Positions 17,247 through 27,495 of a stretch of DNA of 64,000 nt are shown one piece after another. A program made the translations under genes and the position numbers. Under the pieces are notes generated by a model, which ran no database searches, was not told the origin of the DNA, and was given only the letters and a program-made list of their open reading frames with translations. The DNA is from CAYLYP01 sp964387795 (lineage in GTDB: Bacteria > Bacteroidota > Bacteroidia > Bacteroidales > UBA7960), in contig CAYLYP010000001.1 in assembly GCA_964387795.1 (NCBI GenBank), positions 62,001-126,000 on the forward strand. The letters are read 5' to 3'. Every line of letters starts with the position of its first letter. Position 1 is the first letter of the stretch.

Positions 17247-19610
17247 TTAGAATGGATAACCTATACCCAGGTTGAAATTAAAATCTTTGAACGAAGGAAG
17301 TGTGCTAATCCATTGACTATTGGTTTCCTTTGATGGGTCTTTGACGGGTACAGCTAAATCAAGACGGACAATGAAGAAGCTGAAATCCAGCCTGAGCCCT
17401 ATGCCTGAACCAACAGCAAGAGATCTGAAAAACTGGTTGGCCTTAAAGTTCCCTCCAGGAAAATCCTTATTTTCCCTTAAAAACCAAACATTACCTGCAT
17501 CAGTAAATATAGCCCCTTTCCAGAACTTATAAATACCAAAGCGATATTCAATATTGGATTCAAATTTAATGTCGCCGTATCTGTCAAATTGACGTTGGGT
17601 GGCACCTGAAAAGCTTCCCGGGCCTAAAGAGTATATCTTCCATGCCCTTACCCCGTTAGCGCCTCCTGAATAATAGCTTTTAACAAAAGGCAAAACATTG
17701 AGGTTTCCATAAGGGAGGCCTATTCCAGCCATCATACGCAACACAAGGGTATTATCTTTGGAAAAGACTTTATAATACCTTACATCACAATCCATTTTTA
17801 CATACTGGGCATATCTGATATTGAATAATTTGTAATGATTATCAGATTTCGGGATGATATTTGTGGTGATGCTGATGAGGTTTAACAGGTTACCGGCAGA
17901 TTCAATGTTTCCTCTAAAATAAACAAAGTCTTTTTCCTGGTCAATTTTTTGAGAGCTGAATACATAGGAGTATCTTAAGCCGGCAGTAAGATGGTCGCGA
18001 TACCGGCTAAGGAGTATCGGGCTTTGGTTAGAAATATTGGCAAGAAAGGCTGAATCATTGGAGAGCTTAATGGTGCTAATGTCAATAGGGTAGAGGACAT
18101 GTTTTTTTTTCTCGGATTCACTCCATTCAAATCCATAGGAGACACTAAGGATATATCTTGTGTAATCAGGTCTTTTTCTGAAGTTAACCCCAGTATTAAT
18201 TGTGCTTTTAGGCTGCGAAAACCTTGAAAGCCTTCTGTTCCCTACAGAGAAAAGCAATTTAGGGAAATCGATGCTTGCATCGGCTCCCCACTCAATGGTA
18301 TTGAAAGGTAAATTGGCAAAGACCACATCCGACCCTGCTTCACCAGAGGCTTCCAGAGCGGCCTTAAGCCTTAAGGTGAATATCTCAGCACCTCTGAAAA
18401 TGCTTTTGTTCTGGTATAGGAAATTGCCGGCCATTCCAAGGTTGCCGGATGAGTTTAATCCTTCTGTTTCAATAGAATAGGAAGAAACAGGCGAGGGTGA
18501 GAGCTGGATATGGGCATCAAGCCATGCTGTAGAGTCAGTAACTTCGTATAATGAGTCTTTTGGGCTTTCAAGGAACTGAATATTAATATATTTATGATTG
18601 CGTAGTGATGACAAACGGTTATAAGTGAGTTCGACGTTTGAGGTTTTAAATACCCTTTGAGGATAGAGGTAAATATTTGATCTTATAACCGAAGGTTTGA
18701 TGCGCATCGGTTCAAAATATGAAAAGAAGGTGTTTGTATTAAGAGGGGTTTTCAGTGAATCATGGGTAATAGACCTGCGGTAATAAATTAATGTATCCGG
18801 GATAAGGCTATCAGGCCTAAAAGGAGAGAAATCCGGTTGTATATACAAATGGCGGATAGAATATCTTTTGTGTCTTGAGTATAAAATGGTATCAGTGCGT
18901 CCCTGTGTTCTTTCCTGAGGGTTTCTGATTTGAAGCTCAATATCAACCTGATGTGTTCCCAAAGAGCTGTCAGCCTGATAAACGATAAAATCCCTTGAGA
19001 AATTATAAAATCCTTCATTTCTTAAATCGGAAGTAATGCGGGTCCTTTCATCCTGTAGAATCTCAGTGTCATAATTAATACCCTCAGATAACAGTGATTT
19101 TTGAATGTTTTGGTTTACAAAGGTATTTATCTGCGGATCAGGAATGTTGTATTTGATATCCCTTAGGGTATAAGGGGTTCCGGAGGTAATAAGATATTCA
19201 ACAATAGCTTTTTTTTTGCCTTGGGGAATCATTTTACTTTCAACGGAAGCATTAAAAAAACCTTTACTAAGCATATACAGTTCAAATTGCTTTCTGGATG
19301 CTTCCATCATCCCCTCGTCATATATGACTGGTGCCTCCCCAATGGTATTTTTGAACCAGCTTTTAATCCTGCCTTGCCTGCCTTTATCTGCCAATAAATA
19401 TACCTGGAGGTGAAAGCGATAAAAGCCTAAAAGTTTACGGTTTGGCTTTTGTCTGATATATGCATTCAGGTCTTCTTTATCAATTTGTGGATTGTCAACA
19501 ACAATCTTATTTGATTTAAGCAGGTAGCTTCCCTGGGGTATTCTTCTTACCGGGCTGCATGAAGAAATTGCAAGGGTGCTTAATAATAGTATGGCTAATA
19601 GTCGCTTCAA
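17247..19610 (-). CDS. tamL: TamL-like lipidated BamA/TamA-family outer membrane protein
   Basis: I chose the TTG at 19610, giving 787 residues starting MKRLLAILLLSTLAISSC, a standard lipoprotein signal with lipobox Cys. The longer frame (TTG at 19661) would begin upstream of the likely -7 box. POTRA-type domains are followed by an Omp85 barrel ending in NLGIGYPF, with the typical late signature FKANQFFRSLAVGSGIGLRLDFSFFIVRLDL. The lipid anchor on a TamA homolog is the hallmark of TamL in Bacteroidota, which acts in outer-membrane assembly with TamB. No tamB lies nearby. Confidence 0.85.
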   Translation of the reverse strand: MKRLLAILLLSTLAISSCSPVRRIPQGSYLLKSNKIVVDNPQIDKEDLNAYIRQKPNRKLLGFYRFHLQVYLLADKGRQGRIKSWFKNTIGEAPVIYDEGMMEASRKQFELYMLSKGFFNASVESKMIPQGKKKAIVEYLITSGTPYTLRDIKYNIPDPQINTFVNQNIQKSLLSEGINYDTEILQDERTRITSDLRNEGFYNFSRDFIVYQADSSLGTHQVDIELQIRNPQERTQGRTDTILYSRHKRYSIRHLYIQPDFSPFRPDSLIPDTLIYYRRSITHDSLKTPLNTNTFFSYFEPMRIKPSVIRSNIYLYPQRVFKTSNVELTYNRLSSLRNHKYINIQFLESPKDSLYEVTDSTAWLDAHIQLSPSPVSSYSIETEGLNSSGNLGMAGNFLYQNKSIFRGAEIFTLRLKAALEASGEAGSDVVFANLPFNTIEWGADASIDFPKLLFSVGNRRLSRFSQPKSTINTGVNFRKRPDYTRYILSVSYGFEWSESEKKKHVLYPIDISTIKLSNDSAFLANISNQSPILLSRYRDHLTAGLRYSYVFSSQKIDQEKDFVYFRGNIESAGNLLNLISITTNIIPKSDNHYKLFNIRYAQYVKMDCDVRYYKVFSKDNTLVLRMMAGIGLPYGNLNVLPFVKSYYSGGANGVRAWKIYSLGPGSFSGATQRQFDRYGDIKFESNIEYRFGIYKFWKGAIFTDAGNVWFLRENKDFPGGNFKANQFFRSLAVGSGIGLRLDFSFFIVRLDLAVPVKDPSKETNSQWISTLPSFKDFNFNLGIGYPF

Positions 19611-19631
19611 GGAAAAGGATTCTTTATAGTT

Positions 19632-19639
19632 CAAAAGTA
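19632..19639 (-). promoter_or_regulatory. Putative -7 box for tamL
   Basis: The minus strand reads TACTTTTG, matching TAnnTTTG, 22 bases upstream of the TTG start at 19610. This position argues against the longer upstream start. Confidence 0.45.
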
Positions 19640-19847
19640 AGAGTTTTCGTTTGCTCAACAAATGTCACTTCAAAATTAATCTTTTTGCTTTTAATTAAAG
19701 GTATTAAAATTAGCGAAGGATGTATTGATTTTAAAATAAAAACAGTCATTTTAATATAGAATTCTTTACTTTTGTAAGTTTAAATGCAAGTAGGTCTTAT
19801 TTTGCCTTAAAAAAGCCGGTATCATTTGATATTGTTTAAAAATGCTT

Positions 19848-19875
19848 TTTGGATTAGAAGAAAGGTTTACATTTG
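19848..19875 (+). promoter_or_regulatory. Putative promoter of the glmM-type gene
   Basis: TTTG at 19848-19851 and TACATTTG at 19868-19875 fit the Bacteroidota -33/-7 pattern with 16 bases between them. The box ends 17 bases before the ATG at 19893 and lies within the longer frame starting at 19842, which makes that start unlikely. Confidence 0.5.
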
Positions 19876-19892
19876 CAAAAAAAATATTATTT

Positions 19893-21290
19893 ATGACATT
19901 AATAAAATCAATATCTGGGATACGGGGAACAATGGGTGGCAAACCAGGTGAAGGTCTGACCCCTATAGATGCAGTAAAATATGCTGCAGCTTATGGAAGT
20001 TGGGTTAAAAATCGTTTCCCGGACCAGCATATTAAAGTTGTTGTTGGCAGGGATGCCCGCATCTCTGGCCCAATGGTCAACAAATTAGTAACCTCAACGC
20101 TTGTAGCTTTAGGGATTGATGTAATAGATTGTGGTTTAGCCACTACCCCGACTGTTGAAATGGGTGTTACTGCTTTTAAAGCCCAGGGTGGTATCATCAT
20201 CACTGCAAGCCATAATCCAAAAAACTGGAATGCACTTAAATTGCTAAATGAAGCCGGGGAGTTTTTATCGGATAAAGATGGAAAGGAAGTTCTTTCTATT
20301 GCCCAAAGTGATGATTATTCATTTGAGGTAGTTGATAAACTTGGAAATTACGAGAAAGAGGATAGCCTCGTAGAATACCATATTGAAAAGATCCTTGCAC
20401 TGCCCCTTGTTGATGTTGAAGCAATTCGCAAGGCAGAGCTAACAGTTGTGATAGATGCTGTAAATTCTGTTGGTGGTATTGCAATTCCAATGCTCCTTGA
20501 TGCATTAGGTGTGAAAAAGGTTATCGAACTCTATTGTGACCCAACAGGTCATTTCCCTCATAACCCTGAACCATTACCTGAAAACCTTGGTGAGATATCT
20601 TCATTGGTTGTTAAGTCAAATGCAAACATAGGATTTGTTGTTGACCCGGATGTTGACCGTTTGGCAATCATTTCTGAAGATGGAGAAATGTTTGGTGAAG
20701 AGTTTACCCTTGTTGCTGTTGCAGATTATATATTACAGAACAAAGTAGGGAATACTGTTTCAAACCTAAGCAGCACTAAAGCATTAAAAGAGGTTACAGA
20801 AAAGATTGGTGGCAAGTATTATGCTTCTGCTGTAGGAGAAGTGAATGTAGTTGCCAAAATGAAAGAGGTAAATGCAGTTATCGGAGGCGAAGGAAATGGA
20901 GGTGTTATCTATCCTGAATTGCATTATGGCAGGGATGCGCTTGTAGGAATAGCTTTGTTCTTATCTTATCTTGCCAAAACAGGTAAGAGCTGTTCTGCTT
21001 TAAGGCAAAAATACCCTAACTATCAGATATCAAAGAATAAAATTGAACTCTCGAAAGATGTTGATGTTGCTAAAATACTTGAGCGTATTGCGATTAAATA
21101 CAACAAACAGCAAATAGATAGGACTGATGGGGTAAAGATTTATTTTGATTCAGAGTGGGTTCACCTTCGAATGTCAAATACTGAGCCTATTATAAGGATT
21201 TATGCTGAAAGTGATTCGCCTGTCAAGTCTGAACATTTTGCCCGTAAAATCATGAGCGATATCAGTGAGATTTTACGTGATGGGGTTTAA
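19893..21290 (+). CDS. glmM: Phosphoglucosamine mutase-type phosphohexomutase
   Basis: A 465-residue alpha-D-phosphohexomutase of normal length. The phosphoserine loop is TASHNPKNWNALK, the Mg2+ loop DPDVDRLAI, the sugar loop GEGNGGVIYPELHYGRDA and the phosphate loop RMSNTEPIIRIYAE. In Bacteroidota this subtype is taken as the GlmM that turns glucosamine-6-P into glucosamine-1-P for peptidoglycan and LPS. Phosphomannomutase or phosphoglucomutase activity cannot be excluded. Start chosen at MTLIKSISGIRG because the promoter lies just upstream. Confidence 0.85.
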   Translation: MTLIKSISGIRGTMGGKPGEGLTPIDAVKYAAAYGSWVKNRFPDQHIKVVVGRDARISGPMVNKLVTSTLVALGIDVIDCGLATTPTVEMGVTAFKAQGGIIITASHNPKNWNALKLLNEAGEFLSDKDGKEVLSIAQSDDYSFEVVDKLGNYEKEDSLVEYHIEKILALPLVDVEAIRKAELTVVIDAVNSVGGIAIPMLLDALGVKKVIELYCDPTGHFPHNPEPLPENLGEISSLVVKSNANIGFVVDPDVDRLAIISEDGEMFGEEFTLVAVADYILQNKVGNTVSNLSSTKALKEVTEKIGGKYYASAVGEVNVVAKMKEVNAVIGGEGNGGVIYPELHYGRDALVGIALFLSYLAKTGKSCSALRQKYPNYQISKNKIELSKDVDVAKILERIAIKYNKQQIDRTDGVKIYFDSEWVHLRMSNTEPIIRIYAESDSPVKSEHFARKIMSDISEILRDGV

Positions 21291-21330
21291 AAATAAATAC
21301 CGATAAAAAGCAGCGTGCTTTATACAAATA

Positions 21331-21370
21331 AAAGTGTAAGCTTATCAATGTAAGTCTTACACTTTTTTTT
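21331..21370 (+). terminator. Terminator after glmM
   Basis: The stem AAAGTGTAAG (21331-21340)/CTTACACTTT (21356-21365) is followed by T residues, 40 bases past the stop. It may also serve the convergent mfd gene. Confidence 0.75.
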
Positions 21371-21453
21371 ATTCTGATGAAAATGAATGCTTTTCTCTAA
21401 GGTGTTGTGTTTTTGTTTTGAAGTTTACTGGAAAACAATATGCCTGAAAGGGA

Positions 21454-24400
21454 TTAATTTCCTGATGCCCCAATATTATTTAAATGGAAAATAGCCTGCT
21501 TGACCGATTCAATGTTTTCCATGGTTAGTGTAAGCTTGTCCTCCGTTTGTTTCATCTTGCAAATCCTGTGGTTTTTCTGAACATATTGCATAATCTGAAC
21601 GAAACGGTCCGATTTATAAAAAGCGGATTCAGGGTTGTGTATAAAGTGGGCAAGCATCTTGCCTGATTTTAATACAAGTTTCTCTATGCCATTTTGGGCA
21701 GCTAACCATCTCAATCGCATTGCATCAACAAGGTCGAGTGTTTCAATGGGTACTGGTCCAAAGCGGTCTTTAATGTTTTGAAGGAATATCTGAAGGTCTT
21801 CTTCTTTTTCGGCTTCATCAAGGCTTTTATACAGGATAAGCCTTTCTTCTACATTAAAAACATAAGCAGTTGGGATGAGCAATTTAAGGTCTGTTTCGAG
21901 GGATGTATCCACTTTCCAGATACCTGATTTTAGCTCTTTTTCACGGTCTTCGGAAAAGAGGTCTTTGAATTCAGTGTCTTTAAGTTCCTGGATTGCTTCA
22001 TCGAGAATCTTATGGTACATTTCAAATCCAATTTCAGCGATAAAACCACTTTGCTCACCTCCAAGCAGGTTTCCTGCGCCACGGATATCAAGGTCGCGCA
22101 TGGCAATATTAAAACCGCTTCCCAGTTCTGAGAATTCTTCAATGGCCTTAAGCCTTCTTCTGGCTTCGTCAGTAAGGACGGTAGCCGGAGGGGCAAGCAG
22201 ATAACAAAAAGCTTTTTTGTTTGTCCTGCCTACACGGCCTCTCATCTGGTGAAGGTCGCTTAAGCCAAAATTGTTTGCATTATTAATGATGATTGTATTG
22301 GCATTGGGAATATCCAGACCTGATTCAATAATTGTAGTAGCAACCAACACATCTGTGTCTCCTTCGATGAAATTAAGCATCACATCTTCCAGGTGGTCGC
22401 CATCCATTTGACCATGCCCAATTGCAATACGGGCATCAGGTACCAGGCGTTGAACCATTCCGGCAACTTCATTGATGTTTTGCACCCTGTTATGGATAAA
22501 GAAAACCTGTCCACCCCTGGATAACTCATACTGTATTGCATCACGGATCAATTCTTCATTGAAGGTGTGTACTTCTGTAACAATGGGATAGCGATTTGGA
22601 GGTGGAGTTGTGATTATTGAAAGATCCCTTGCTCCCATTAATGAGAATTGAAGCGTACGGGGTATTGGGGTTGCAGTGAGGGTTAAAGTATCAACATTCA
22701 CCTTAAGCCGTTTTAATTTTTCTTTAGCGGCTACCCCAAACTTTTGCTCCTCATCTACAATGAGCAAACCCAGGTCTTTGAATTTAACATCTTTACTAAG
22801 CAATCGATGTGTGCCTATGAGAATATCTATTTTTCCTTTAGCAACATCATCAAGGGTTTCTTTCTTCTCCTTAGCTGATTTAAATCTGTTTATATAGTCA
22901 ATCTTACAGGGAAAATCCTTCAGTCGTTCGCTAAAGGTCTTATAGTGTTGTAATGCGAGTATGGTTGTTGGTACCAGTATTGCTACCTGTTTGGAATCGG
23001 TAACAGCTTTAAAAGCAGCCCTGATGGCAATTTCAGTTTTACCAAATCCAACGTCTCCACAAATAAGCCTATCCATGGGGGCTTCATTTTCCATGTCAGC
23101 TTTTACATCAATGGTTGCTTTAACCTGATCTGGTGTATCTTCATATATAAATGATGCTTCCAGTTCGTTTTGCAGATAGGTGTCGGGCATGAAAGCATGG
23201 CCTGTTTGCGCTTTTCTTTTGGCATAGAGCGCAATCAGATCCCTTGCAATATCTTTGACTTTTTGCTTGGTCTTGTTCTTTAGGTTGTTCCATGCCTGGC
23301 TTCCCAGACGGTGCAGGGCAGGAGGTGTGCCATCCTTTGAAACATAGCGTGATATGCGGTGAAGGCCATGTATGCTTACATATAAAAGATCGTGTTCCTT
23401 ATATTCCAAACGGATTGCTTCCTGTTCCCTGCCATTAATCATTATCTTTTCCAGACCTCTGAATATCCCAATCCCATGATTGATATGGGTAACATAATCC
23501 CCAGCTTTCAGGCTATATAGCTCTTTAAGGGTCATTGCCTGTTTCCCGGGGAATTTATCCCTTAACTGAAAACGGTGGTAGCGTTCAAAAATCTGATGAT
23601 CTGTATAGCATGCCAGCTTTAACTCATAATCAATATATCCTTCATGAAAGCCAGGTATCAGGGGATCAAATAAAGCCTTTGCTAATCCGGGTTGCTTTTC
23701 ACTGATGATTTCCAGTGTGCTTTCAATCCTTTCTAATTGTTTGCTGTTGTCAGAAAAAATAAGATTTTTTATCCCTAATGCATGGTTTTCATTCAGGTTG
23801 CCTAATAATAGTTCAAAGTTCTTATTGAAAGAAGGTTGGGGGCTTGTTTTATATTCCAGTTCGGCATCATAATGAACGGGCATTTTTTTCCCAAAGCTAA
23901 TTAGCCTGAAACCCTTTAATTGTTGTTCAAATGTTTCAGCATTTAAAAACAAATCTTCAGGCTCAGAGTGTTTTATAGCCTGGCTTAGGTTTCCAAAGAT
24001 TACAGATGCTTTTTCATAATTGATGTCCAATACCTGGGCAGCGTGTTTGAAATCATCAATCCAGATAAGGCTGTCTTTGGGGATAAACTCAAAAAAGGAC
24101 TCTCTTTTTTCAACTTTATCGATTTGTGAAAAATCAGGGAGTATTGATATTTTCTCAAGCCTTTCTATTGAAAGTTGGTTTGCCGGGTCAAAGGATCTCA
24201 ATGATGATACCTCATCACCCATGATTTCAATACGATAGGGATAATCATTTGAATAAGAGAACACATCAATGATACCCCCCCTTATGCTAAACTGCCCTGG
24301 TTCAACAACAAAATCTACTCTCTCAAAATCATACTCATTAAGCAGGTCAATGATAAAGTCAACAGATACTGCTTCAGAAACCTTTAAATTGAGGGTGTTT

Positions 24401-24840
24401 TGTTTGATATATGATTGGGTGATAACCTTTTCGGAAAGCGCTTCCGGATGTGTTACAATAAAGGTGTTGTTTTGTGTTGATGAAAGCCTGTTGAACACTT
24501 CAGCCCTGAGCAATACATTTGCATTGTCTGTTTCCTCGCTTTCATAAGGCCTTTTATAGGAAGATGGCAAAAGGAAAACATGCCTTTTTTCGTAATCGCT
24601 ATCCCTTTCACCTGCAAGGTTTTCAAGGTCATTGAAGAAATAGGCTGCTGTTTCCCTGTCGGGAAGGATAAATACCCTTACGGGTTTGTGTTTTACTTTC
24701 AGGCACCATCCCCATACTGCAGGAGCTGATCCCGTAAGCCCTTTAATATGAACTTTTGAAGCGTCTTTTTCCAGCAGATTTGCAAGTTGTTCTGCAAAAC
24801 TGCTATTTTGATATAATTCGGTAAACCCTGATAAGGTCAA
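21454..24840 (-). CDS. mfd: Transcription-repair coupling factor Mfd
   Basis: A 1128-residue protein, normal for Mfd. In order: UvrB-like N-terminal domains (SIRGGIIDVFSYSNDYPYRIE), the RNA polymerase interaction domain (LKAGDYVTHINHGIGIFRGLE), a RecG-like motor with Walker A GDVGFGKTE (about residue 597) and DEEQ box (about 697), the TRG-like region (RGRVGRTNKKAFCYLL, RDLDIRGAGNLLGGEQSGFI) and the C-terminal D7 domain. Mfd pushes stalled RNA polymerase off DNA lesions and recruits UvrA. Confidence 0.97.
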   Translation of the reverse strand: MTLSGFTELYQNSSFAEQLANLLEKDASKVHIKGLTGSAPAVWGWCLKVKHKPVRVFILPDRETAAYFFNDLENLAGERDSDYEKRHVFLLPSSYKRPYESEETDNANVLLRAEVFNRLSSTQNNTFIVTHPEALSEKVITQSYIKQNTLNLKVSEAVSVDFIIDLLNEYDFERVDFVVEPGQFSIRGGIIDVFSYSNDYPYRIEIMGDEVSSLRSFDPANQLSIERLEKISILPDFSQIDKVEKRESFFEFIPKDSLIWIDDFKHAAQVLDINYEKASVIFGNLSQAIKHSEPEDLFLNAETFEQQLKGFRLISFGKKMPVHYDAELEYKTSPQPSFNKNFELLLGNLNENHALGIKNLIFSDNSKQLERIESTLEIISEKQPGLAKALFDPLIPGFHEGYIDYELKLACYTDHQIFERYHRFQLRDKFPGKQAMTLKELYSLKAGDYVTHINHGIGIFRGLEKIMINGREQEAIRLEYKEHDLLYVSIHGLHRISRYVSKDGTPPALHRLGSQAWNNLKNKTKQKVKDIARDLIALYAKRKAQTGHAFMPDTYLQNELEASFIYEDTPDQVKATIDVKADMENEAPMDRLICGDVGFGKTEIAIRAAFKAVTDSKQVAILVPTTILALQHYKTFSERLKDFPCKIDYINRFKSAKEKKETLDDVAKGKIDILIGTHRLLSKDVKFKDLGLLIVDEEQKFGVAAKEKLKRLKVNVDTLTLTATPIPRTLQFSLMGARDLSIITTPPPNRYPIVTEVHTFNEELIRDAIQYELSRGGQVFFIHNRVQNINEVAGMVQRLVPDARIAIGHGQMDGDHLEDVMLNFIEGDTDVLVATTIIESGLDIPNANTIIINNANNFGLSDLHQMRGRVGRTNKKAFCYLLAPPATVLTDEARRRLKAIEEFSELGSGFNIAMRDLDIRGAGNLLGGEQSGFIAEIGFEMYHKILDEAIQELKDTEFKDLFSEDREKELKSGIWKVDTSLETDLKLLIPTAYVFNVEERLILYKSLDEAEKEEDLQIFLQNIKDRFGPVPIETLDLVDAMRLRWLAAQNGIEKLVLKSGKMLAHFIHNPESAFYKSDRFVQIMQYVQKNHRICKMKQTEDKLTLTMENIESVKQAIFHLNNIGASGN

Positions 24841-24866
24841 AACAAGTGTTTTTTTAAATCAAGTTG

Positions 24867-24901
24867 CAAAGATAAACAGCTTTTACAATTAATAAAGCAA
24901 A
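24867..24901 (-). promoter_or_regulatory. Putative mfd promoter
   Basis: On the minus strand TATCTTTG (24874-24867) lies 26 bases before the ATG, with TTTG (24901-24898) 23 bases further upstream. Both fit the Bacteroidota consensus. Confidence 0.5.
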
Positions 24902-25090
24902 GAATTTTCTGTTTTTGTTCTTCATTTATCCTTCTCCTGGATTGTTTGAAACAAAAACACGACAATAAATGAATTGTGAAGTATTATGGCTTTTTCAAGA
25001 CAAATTTATCCAAAGGGATGATGAATCCTGGAATGGCAATGTGTTTAATGGTGCATTATTCTTAATGCTATTAGTCTTTAGGATAGTATG

Positions 25091-26227
25091 CTAACGAGAT
25101 ATTTTGCCAAGTTTAAAATAACTGATGATTTCATTTAGCTGATTGGATAACTCAAGAAGCTTATCAGCGCCTTCGGCCATATTATCGCTGGTTATCACAT
25201 TTTGTTGGGTAACACTGTTCAGTTGATGGATTGCATTGGATATCTGATTTGCCCCTGATGATTGCTCAATGCTTGCGGCTGTTATTTCCTGAACAAGGTT
25301 TGCTGTTTTTAAAATCTCAGGTATCAGGCTTTCAATAAGCGCAGCTGCAGTTTCTGTAATTGTAACGCTTTTTGTTGAAAGTGTATCTATTTCACTGGCA
25401 GCTTCTTTACTTCTTTCTGCTAGTTTTCGGACTTCACCTGCTACCACTGCAAATCCTTTTCCATGCTCCCCGGCCCTGGCTGCCTCTATGGCTGCATTAA
25501 GGGCAAGAATGTTGGTCTGGGATGCAATTTCATTGATGATTTCTATTTTATTTGCTATTGTCTTTATGGATTCAAGGCTTTCTTTTGATGAATTGCCTAC
25601 TTTTTTAACTCCTTCAGTGATATGTTTGGAGATTTTTTCTGTTTCCCTTGCATTGTCGGTATTATGCTGAATGTTGGAAACCATTTGTTCCATCGATGAT
25701 GATACCTGTTGGAATGAAGAAGCCTGGGATGCTGCCCCTGTTGATAAGTTTTGGGATACCATGCTTAAATTATTGCCTGATTGGTTCAGGTTGTTTACAT
25801 TATCCTTTATCTCTGATACTACTTTGCTTAAGTTTTGGCGGATTTTTTCCGAGGCAACTACAAGCATCCCCAGGTCTTTGTTTTTATCGATATTATGTGT
25901 ATCAATTTTTATGTCCAGGTTCCCGTTTGATATTTCGTTGAGCTTAGTGACTGCCTTCATTAAGGGTTTGACTACAGATACTGAACCATAATAAAAACAA
26001 ATAGCACTTACGAGGATGTTTGTTATCATAATGATAAGATTGGCACTTGTATTACCGTCATAAAACTTATATTTCACCCCCGTCATGAACATCAAAAACA
26101 GCAAGTTGATCAGCCATATTATCCCTACTTTTATAAATACAGAGTTTTTAAAAAAACGGTTTAACAATAGGGCAGCAGCAACACCTGCTGCAACAATGCT
26201 AATGAAGTTGCTTACAAAGAAGTTCAT
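25091..26227 (-). CDS. Methyl-accepting chemotaxis-type receptor
   Basis: A 378-residue protein with three or four membrane helices in the first ~95 residues, no sizeable periplasmic sensor domain, a short HAMP-like linker (VKPLMKAVTKLNEISNGNLDIKID) and a signalling domain with the MCP hairpin tip (IINEIASQTNILALNAAIEAARAGEHGKGFAVVAGEVRKLAERS, about residues 233-276). It senses something in or near the membrane. No other chemotaxis or flagellar gene is in the window, so its output may be another pathway. Confidence 0.85.
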   Translation of the reverse strand: MNFFVSNFISIVAAGVAAALLLNRFFKNSVFIKVGIIWLINLLFLMFMTGVKYKFYDGNTSANLIIMITNILVSAICFYYGSVSVVKPLMKAVTKLNEISNGNLDIKIDTHNIDKNKDLGMLVVASEKIRQNLSKVVSEIKDNVNNLNQSGNNLSMVSQNLSTGAASQASSFQQVSSSMEQMVSNIQHNTDNARETEKISKHITEGVKKVGNSSKESLESIKTIANKIEIINEIASQTNILALNAAIEAARAGEHGKGFAVVAGEVRKLAERSKEAASEIDTLSTKSVTITETAAALIESLIPEILKTANLVQEITAASIEQSSGANQISNAIHQLNSVTQQNVITSDNMAEGADKLLELSNQLNEIISYFKLGKISR

Positions 26228-26535
26228 GTTTTAAGGTGTTAATAGTATAAAAACTTATTTTGGATTAATTACTTTGTTTTTCGTCCTCTTTTGAGCCAGA
26301 AATATAGGGAGTATTTGATGATGTTTATTAATGGTATTACGTATTTTTTATATTTTTTTTTATCTTCTTCTCTTGCTAAAATTGTTGGGTTGGCTGTTTA
26401 ATACATTGGTGATGTAATAAACAATCATATCGGTAATTATAATTATAATTACAATTGTGTTTTTGATTTTTTAGCTATAATGGATATCCAGGTTATAATT
26501 AAACTTATAGGATGTTTTGGTATTCAAGAAGTAAT
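26228..26535. other. AT-rich gap between two leftward genes
   Basis: No gene or stable hairpin was recognised. A short AT-only stretch with ATTATAATT repeats lies near 26440. It presumably carries the promoter of the chemoreceptor gene. Confidence 0.4.
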
Positions 26536-27141
26536 CTAAATGGTTTTATTTTTTTTATTTTCATGCTCAGCCCAAAGCATAAGCAGCAGAAGAATCCCTA
26601 CTGATATAATAGCCCTCACCGAATAAACAGTAGCCAAAAAGCCTTTGCTTGATAGTAATGAAAGCGCGGGTGCAATGCCCATTAAAATCCAGACAGAGAA
26701 AGGCTCTGTATTTTTCTTTGAGAAAATCAATCTTTTGATGACCGGGAAATATGCAATGACAAGGATCCCCTGAACGGCCAGGTGGGTAATCCAGTGTTGT
26801 CGGGTGAAATACCAAAATGCTGTAATTAAAGATACTGCAATAAGGCACCCAAGGTCAAAACGGTTAAAAGAGGAGGTTTTATCTCCCCAGATTAGTATTG
26901 AAAGGCAGACAATGCTTACCATAGCGATGTCTGTAGTGTTAAGTATATTGTCCAAAGGGCTGTAATTGCCATCTGCCATATAGGTAATAAAGCTTAATGC
27001 TACTGCTATTGTAAAGAACAGCCACATTGCAAGAGCGGGCTTAATTTGTTTTTTTATAATCAGATAGCAGTACCTGATAGTGATAAATATATTGATAAGG
27101 CTAACACTTATAATCGAAAAGTGTTCAATAAAAGTCTTCAT
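26536..27141 (-). CDS. Hypothetical membrane protein with about seven helices
   Basis: A 201-residue integral membrane protein with seven hydrophobic stretches and a basic C-terminus (EHENKKNKTI). Two parts look internally repeated (KPALAMWLFFTIAVALSFITYM and EPFSVWILMGIAPALSLLSS), reminiscent in size and topology of PQ-loop/SWEET-type proteins, but the diagnostic PQ pair is missing. No family is assigned. Confidence 0.6.
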   Translation of the reverse strand: MKTFIEHFSIISVSLINIFITIRYCYLIIKKQIKPALAMWLFFTIAVALSFITYMADGNYSPLDNILNTTDIAMVSIVCLSILIWGDKTSSFNRFDLGCLIAVSLITAFWYFTRQHWITHLAVQGILVIAYFPVIKRLIFSKKNTEPFSVWILMGIAPALSLLSSKGFLATVYSVRAIISVGILLLLMLWAEHENKKNKTI

Positions 27142-27457
27142 GAATAGTCTGTTTTTAAGTCAGGCAAAGATATAAAGCTTTATGAACCAAAATGAAAATT
27201 ACTATTAAAGAAGGATCCATTTATTTTTCAAAAAGATTTCAAATTGGATATAACAAAAAATGTGTATTCGAATAAATGGGTTGAGAATATCATCCCTTCG
27301 GATTTTGTAAAACATTTGCATGGTGTTATGCAATAATCAAATTATTCTTTCAGGATAATAGGCTAAACACTTTTATATGGAAAAATGAGCCAGCCACCTG
27401 CCATTTGAAATTCACAAATATGTTTTATCCAATTTATTATTGAAATTATAAATAAAA
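27142..27457. other. Intergenic region with a possible decayed small gene
   Basis: A small frame from ATG 27192 reads MKITIKEGSIYFSKRF.. and stops after 28 codons. In the next frame the sequence goes on as NKWVENIIPSDFVKHLHGV.. to a TAA at 27336. Joined by one frameshift these give about 48 residues. This may be a broken small gene or chance. Confidence 0.25.
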
Positions 27458-27484
27458 GAAACGCCCTGTTTTTCAGGGCGTTTC
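27458..27484 (-). terminator. Terminator of fbp
   Basis: A perfect 11-base stem GAAACGCCCTG/CAGGGCGTTTC with a five-base loop lies 12 bases past the fbp stop, with T-rich sequence following on the minus strand. Confidence 0.85.
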
Positions 27485-27495
27485 AAAACCAGGTA

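Noticed and set aside
19842..19892. Upstream ATG extending the glmM-type protein by 17 residues
   Set aside because: The extension overlaps the likely promoter and is absent from the family pattern, which begins with SISGIRG.
25091..26227. Chemoreceptor as part of a chemotaxis operon
   Set aside because: No cheA, cheW, cheR or motility genes are within reach; it stands alone.
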